Assembly (NCBI RefSeq): GCF_009826975.1
Contig: NZ_WUMO01000001.1
Location: 434,001-498,000, forward strand
Source: Flavobacterium sp. HBTb2-11-1
GTDB lineage: Bacteria > Bacteroidota > Bacteroidia > Flavobacteriales > Flavobacteriaceae
Length of the DNA: 64,000 bases
Direction: 5' to 3'
Part shown: piece after piece, positions 61,033 through 64,000 of the stretch
Numbering within the stretch: position 1 is the stretch's first letter
How the letters are laid out: each line of letters begins with the position of its first letter
Notes under the pieces: generated by a model
What the model was told of the DNA's origin: nothing
The model's database searches: none
What the model saw: only the letters and a program-made list of their open reading frames with translations
Position numbers and translations under genes: made by a program

Positions 61033-62001
61033 TTAAGAATGCTGAGCTTTAAAAGCTTTTAATTTCTCTGTTAATTGTGGTACAATTTCAAAAGCATCTC
61101 CAACAACACCATAGTCAGCAACTTTAAAGAAAGGAGCTTCAGGGTCGTTGTTGATTACTACTTTTACTTTAGAAGAGTTAATACCAGCAATGTGCTGAAT
61201 AGCTCCAGAAATACCAATAGCGATATATAAGTTTGTTGCAACTGGTTTTCCTGTTTGTCCAACGTGCTCGCTGTGAGGTCTCCATCCTAAATCTGAAACT
61301 GGTTTAGAGCAAGCCGTTGCAGCGCCAAGAACAGCAGCAAGATCTTCTACTAATCCCCAATTTTCTGGGCCTTTTAATCCGCGTCCGCCAGAAACTACGA
61401 TATCTGCATCAGCGATAGAAACTTTTCCAGATACTTTTTCTACAGATTCTACTTTTACACCAAAATCATTATCTCCAACAGTTGGGGTGAAATCTTCTGC
61501 TGCGGCAGCTCCTGCACTTTCAAAAAGTCCGTAAGAGTTTTTAGCTAAACCAAGAACTTTTACATCTGTATCGATTTGTGTAATGTTGAAAGCTTTGTTT
61601 GAAAAAGCGTTTCTTTTTACTTGAAATGGAGAAGTGCTAACTGGCAATCCAACTACATTTGAAGCAAAACCAGCATTTAAAGCCACAGCAACTAGCGGTG
61701 AAAGATAAATGCTATCTGTTGTAGAAGAAAGCAAAACTACTTTTGTTCCTTCTTTTTCAGCAGCTTGTTTAATTACATCAGCGTAAGCTTTTGCATTAAA
61801 ACCAGCTAATTTGTCATTGCTTACTTTTAAAACTTTATCAACTCCGTATTTGCCTAACTCGCTTACATCGCTGATGTTTACTGTTAAAGCAGTAACAGTT
61901 GTTCCTAATGATTCGGCTACTTTCTTAGCATAAGAAGCTAATTCGAAAGCCACTTTTTTAAATTTTCCTTCTGCAGATTCTGCATATATTAATATTGACA
62001 T
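61033..62001 (-). CDS. etfA: Electron transfer flavoprotein subunit alpha
   Basis: A 322-residue FAD-binding subunit. The C-terminal FAD domain has VVSGGRGLKGPENWGLVEDL and SGAIQHIAG motifs. With EtfB it carries electrons from acyl-CoA dehydrogenases to the respiratory chain. It lies 75 bp downstream of etfB. Confidence 0.96.
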   Translation of the reverse strand: MSILIYAESAEGKFKKVAFELASYAKKVAESLGTTVTALTVNISDVSELGKYGVDKVLKVSNDKLAGFNAKAYADVIKQAAEKEGTKVVLLSSTTDSIYLSPLVAVALNAGFASNVVGLPVSTSPFQVKRNAFSNKAFNITQIDTDVKVLGLAKNSYGLFESAGAAAAEDFTPTVGDNDFGVKVESVEKVSGKVSIADADIVVSGGRGLKGPENWGLVEDLAAVLGAATACSKPVSDLGWRPHSEHVGQTGKPVATNLYIAIGISGAIQHIAGINSSKVKVVINNDPEAPFFKVADYGVVGDAFEIVPQLTEKLKAFKAQHS

Positions 62002-62015
62002 GATTTTTTTGTTTT

Positions 62016-62073
62016 GAGGTTTAAAGTTGAAGGTTTCAAGTTTTGCAAACTGAAAACTGCGACTGAAAACTAA
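62016..62073. repeat. CTGAAAACTGCGACTGAAAACT word repeat
   Basis: The etfB-etfA spacer has direct repeats of TGAAAACT around GCGA, and AAGTTGAAGG/TTTCAAGTTT words before it. It resembles other word-like intergenic repeats in this window. Confidence 0.5.
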
Positions 62074-62076
62074 TTA

Positions 62077-62823
62077 TTAGATTACTTTCGCTTCGTTGTG
62101 TAATAAATTGATTAACTCATCTAAATTATCTGCAGAAACTAATTTCACTGCTGATTTTGGAGCTGGTTTTTCAAATTTCACCGCTTTTGTATTTACAGCT
62201 GCATCAACTGGCTCAAGAATAGTAAGTGCTTTTGTTCTTGCAGTCATAATTCCTCTCATGTTCGGGATACGTAAATCTTTCTCTTCAACAAGACCTTTTT
62301 GACCTCCAATAATTAAAGGAAGAGTAGTGCTCACGGTTTCTTTTCCGCCGTCGATTTCACGAACCGCTTTTACATTGTTTCCGTCAACAGTTAAAGCTGT
62401 ACAAGAGTTTAGGAAGTTGTATCCTAAGATTCCAGCAATCATTCCAGGGACCATTCCACCGTTATAATCTAAAGATTCTTTACCAGCAATTACAAGATCG
62501 TAACCACCGTTTTTAATTACTTCTGCCAATTGTTTTGCTACGAAGAAACCATCTGTAGGATTTGCGTTAACGCGAATAGCTTCGTTTGCTCCAATAGCCA
62601 ATGCTTTACGTAAAGTTGGTTCAGTATCAGGACCTCCGACATTTACAACCGTTACATTAGCACCTTGTTGTTCTTGAAACCATATAGCGCGTGTAAGACC
62701 AAATTCGTCGTTAGGATTAATGACATATTGTACACCATTAGTGTCAAATTCTGAGTCACCGTTGGTAAAGTTAATTTTTGAAGTAGTATCAGGCACATGG
62801 CTGATGCAAACTAGTATTTTCAT
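62077..62823 (-). CDS. etfB: Electron transfer flavoprotein subunit beta
   Basis: A 248-residue AMP-binding subunit that pairs with EtfA. MKILVCISHVPDT at the start and the VIAGKESLDYNGG motif are family signs. It is the first gene of the two-gene operon. Confidence 0.96.
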   Translation of the reverse strand: MKILVCISHVPDTTSKINFTNGDSEFDTNGVQYVINPNDEFGLTRAIWFQEQQGANVTVVNVGGPDTEPTLRKALAIGANEAIRVNANPTDGFFVAKQLAEVIKNGGYDLVIAGKESLDYNGGMVPGMIAGILGYNFLNSCTALTVDGNNVKAVREIDGGKETVSTTLPLIIGGQKGLVEEKDLRIPNMRGIMTARTKALTILEPVDAAVNTKAVKFEKPAPKSAVKLVSADNLDELINLLHNEAKVI

Positions 62824-62856
62824 AAGTATATATTTTGAATTTATAATATGCTTTTA

Positions 62857-62864
62857 CAAATTTA
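62857..62864 (-). promoter_or_regulatory. Candidate -7 box for etfB
   Basis: Exact TAAATTTG on minus, 33 nt before the ATG; the TTG element is not clear. Confidence 0.35.
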
Positions 62865-62983
62865 GAATTTAATTTGGAATAATTATACTATGCACGCATA
62901 ATATTTTTTAAAACTATTACGATTTCGCAGATTGTTCAGTTTTGGATGATTTTCATCGGAATCTAAAAATAAAATAATATTCA

Positions 62984-63132
62984 TTTTGTCTGATTGTTAG
63001 GAATTTTGCAATAACCGATAGCTGGAAAGCAAATTAAATTTGTCTGAGAAATACTAATTTTTGGTTTTTTACGTTAAGATGAATGAATTTTGAAGAAACA
63101 AGAATTAAACAAATAGATAGAAGTTTGTCTGA
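62984..63132. repeat. Three TTTGTCTGA direct repeats between etfB and pdhB
   Basis: TTTGTCTGA occurs at 62985-62993, 63039-63047 and 63124-63132 in the 501-bp divergent space. The last two extend to a shared TTTGTCTGAnAAATA. They may be operator sites. Apart from the two promoters I see no gene here. Confidence 0.4.
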
Positions 63133-63259
63133 AAAATATTTTAGAAAGAATTAAGTGTTGATAATACGTTATTATATCGATTTCGTAATTATCACAATAA
63201 AGTTTAAAAAGTTAAAACCTGAGAACAGATAGAAGTTCATGCGATTTTAAATTCAATTT

Positions 63260-63292
63260 TTGCATTTAAGTTATTTAAAATATTTATTTTTG
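63260..63292 (+). promoter_or_regulatory. pdhB promoter
   Basis: TTG (63260-63262) and an exact TATTTTTG (63285-63292) are 22 nt apart. The ATG is 33 nt downstream. Confidence 0.65.
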
Positions 63293-63324
63293 CTCTTCAG
63301 AAAATTCAACATACAATATAAAAT

Positions 63325-64000
63325 ATGAGAACAATACAATTTAGAGAGGCCATTTGTGAAGCGATGAGCGAAGAAATGCGTCGCGATGAATCCATATATT
63401 TAATGGGAGAAGAGGTTGCAGAATACAATGGAGCATACAAAGCTTCAAAAGGAATGCTTGCTGAGTTTGGTGAAAAAAGAGTAATTGATACTCCAATTGC
63501 TGAGCTTGGATTTTCAGGAATTGCAGTAGGTTCTGCAATGAACGGAAACCGCCCTATTGTAGAATATATGACATTCAACTTCTGTTTAGTTGGTATTGAT
63601 CAAATTATAAATAACGCTGCTAAAATGCGTCAAATGACAGGAGGACAATTTAATGTGCCTATCGTTTTCCGCGGACCAACAGCTTCTGCTGGTCAATTAG
63701 GAGCTACTCACTCACAAGCTTTAGAAAACTGGTTTGCTAATACTCCAGGTCTTAAAGTTATTGTTCCTTCAACTCCTTACGATGCAAAAGGACTTTTAAA
63801 ATCTGCTATCCGTGATAACGATCCAGTTATTTTCATGGAATCTGAGCAAATGTACGGTGACAAAGGTGAAGTGCCAGACGGAGAATATACAATTCCAATT
63901 GGTGTTGCTGATGTTAAACGTGAAGGAACAGATGTAACTATTGTTTCTTTCGGAAAAATCATCAAAGAAGCTTTTATCGCTGCTGATGAATTAGCAAAAG
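63325..64000 (+). CDS. Pyruvate dehydrogenase E1 component subunit beta, N-terminal part
   Basis: The first 225 residues of an alpha/beta-type pyruvate dehydrogenase E1 beta subunit; the gene continues past the window. It decarboxylates pyruvate with thiamine diphosphate, together with the alpha subunit. MGEEVAEYNGAYKASKG (about 27-43), the ThDP-contact segment EYMTFNF, and GPTASAGQLGATHSQALE are diagnostic. The alpha subunit is not the upstream neighbour. Confidence 0.93.
   Translation, partial: MRTIQFREAICEAMSEEMRRDESIYLMGEEVAEYNGAYKASKGMLAEFGEKRVIDTPIAELGFSGIAVGSAMNGNRPIVEYMTFNFCLVGIDQIINNAAKMRQMTGGQFNVPIVFRGPTASAGQLGATHSQALENWFANTPGLKVIVPSTPYDAKGLLKSAIRDNDPVIFMESEQMYGDKGEVPDGEYTIPIGVADVKREGTDVTIVSFGKIIKEAFIAADELAK

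Noticed and set aside
1..64000. tRNA or rRNA genes, insertion sequences and prophage
   Set aside because: No cloverleaf-type segments, transposase, integrase or phage proteins were recognised anywhere in the window.

Overview
The window is chromosomal DNA from a member of the Flavobacteriaceae, most likely a Flavobacterium close to F. johnsoniae. The evidence is low GC, the Bacteroidota promoter pattern (TTG, 17-23 nt, TAnnTTTG), no Shine-Dalgarno sites, a short RpoD without region 1.1, type IX secretion protein PorT/SprT next to menG, exosortase F with its partner, a lipidated TamA (TamL), and DUF4249, SusC-like and STN-type TonB proteins. Almost all of it is core genome. I see no phage, insertion sequence, tRNA, rRNA or CRISPR array. 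The first gene and the last gene (pyruvate dehydrogenase E1 beta) run off the window.

Layout. 0-2.8 kb: end of an unknown gene, then GYDIA-type GHMP kinase and HMG-CoA reductase (mevalonate pathway). 2.9-10.2 kb: dipeptidyl peptidase IV, two tandem POT peptide transporters and three tandem thioredoxin-fold proteins, of which only the first keeps its CxxC; together a likely peptide-use and periplasmic redox block. 10.2-15 kb (minus): operon surE, small membrane protein, lpxB, NlpC/P60 lipoprotein, comEC. 15.2-18.3 kb: C-terminal processing protease and a nuclease lipoprotein; then rpe and rpoD on minus. 20.2-23.7 kb (minus): ECF sigma factor coupled to an anti-sigma-like protein that carries an outer-membrane barrel, preceded by a lipoprotein. 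23.8-30.4 kb (minus): four-gene envelope operon (unknown secreted protein, STN TonB receptor, DUF4249 lipoprotein, barrel-less plug protein). 30.7-33.2 kb: pnp and rpsO. 33.4-35.6 kb: two MORN-repeat proteins and free methionine-R-sulfoxide reductase. 35.6-36.6 kb: xrtF and its associated gene. 36.6-39.5 kb: cysteine-rich HYC_CC_PP protein, TonB receptor and HMA protein, a probable metal-handling set. 39.7-40.4 kb: DedA protein. 40.6-46.3 kb (minus): mreB, mreC, mreD, PBP2 and rodA, the cell-shape operon. 46.4-55.9 kb: purH, ABC permease, JmjC-like cupin, accD, fbaA, tamL, rRNA methyltransferase. 55.9-57.3 kb (minus): menG and porT. 57.3-57.9 kb: a structured non-coding region. 57.9-62.8 kb: folA, 2TM protein, stand-alone CBM48-type protein, thyA, bifunctional nuclease, etfA and etfB. 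62.8-64 kb: divergent promoter region and pdhB.

The best leads for something little described are: the sigma / dual-membrane-spanning anti-sigma pair; the four-gene envelope operon with a plug-like domain that has no barrel; the exosortase F pair, whose substrate is not obvious here; the HYC_CC_PP/TonB/HMA set; the thioredoxin-fold paralogs that lost both active-site cysteines; and a 579-bp non-coding locus with direct repeats and four hairpins that ends in a two-way terminator. Intergenic spaces also hold several families of short word-like repeats.
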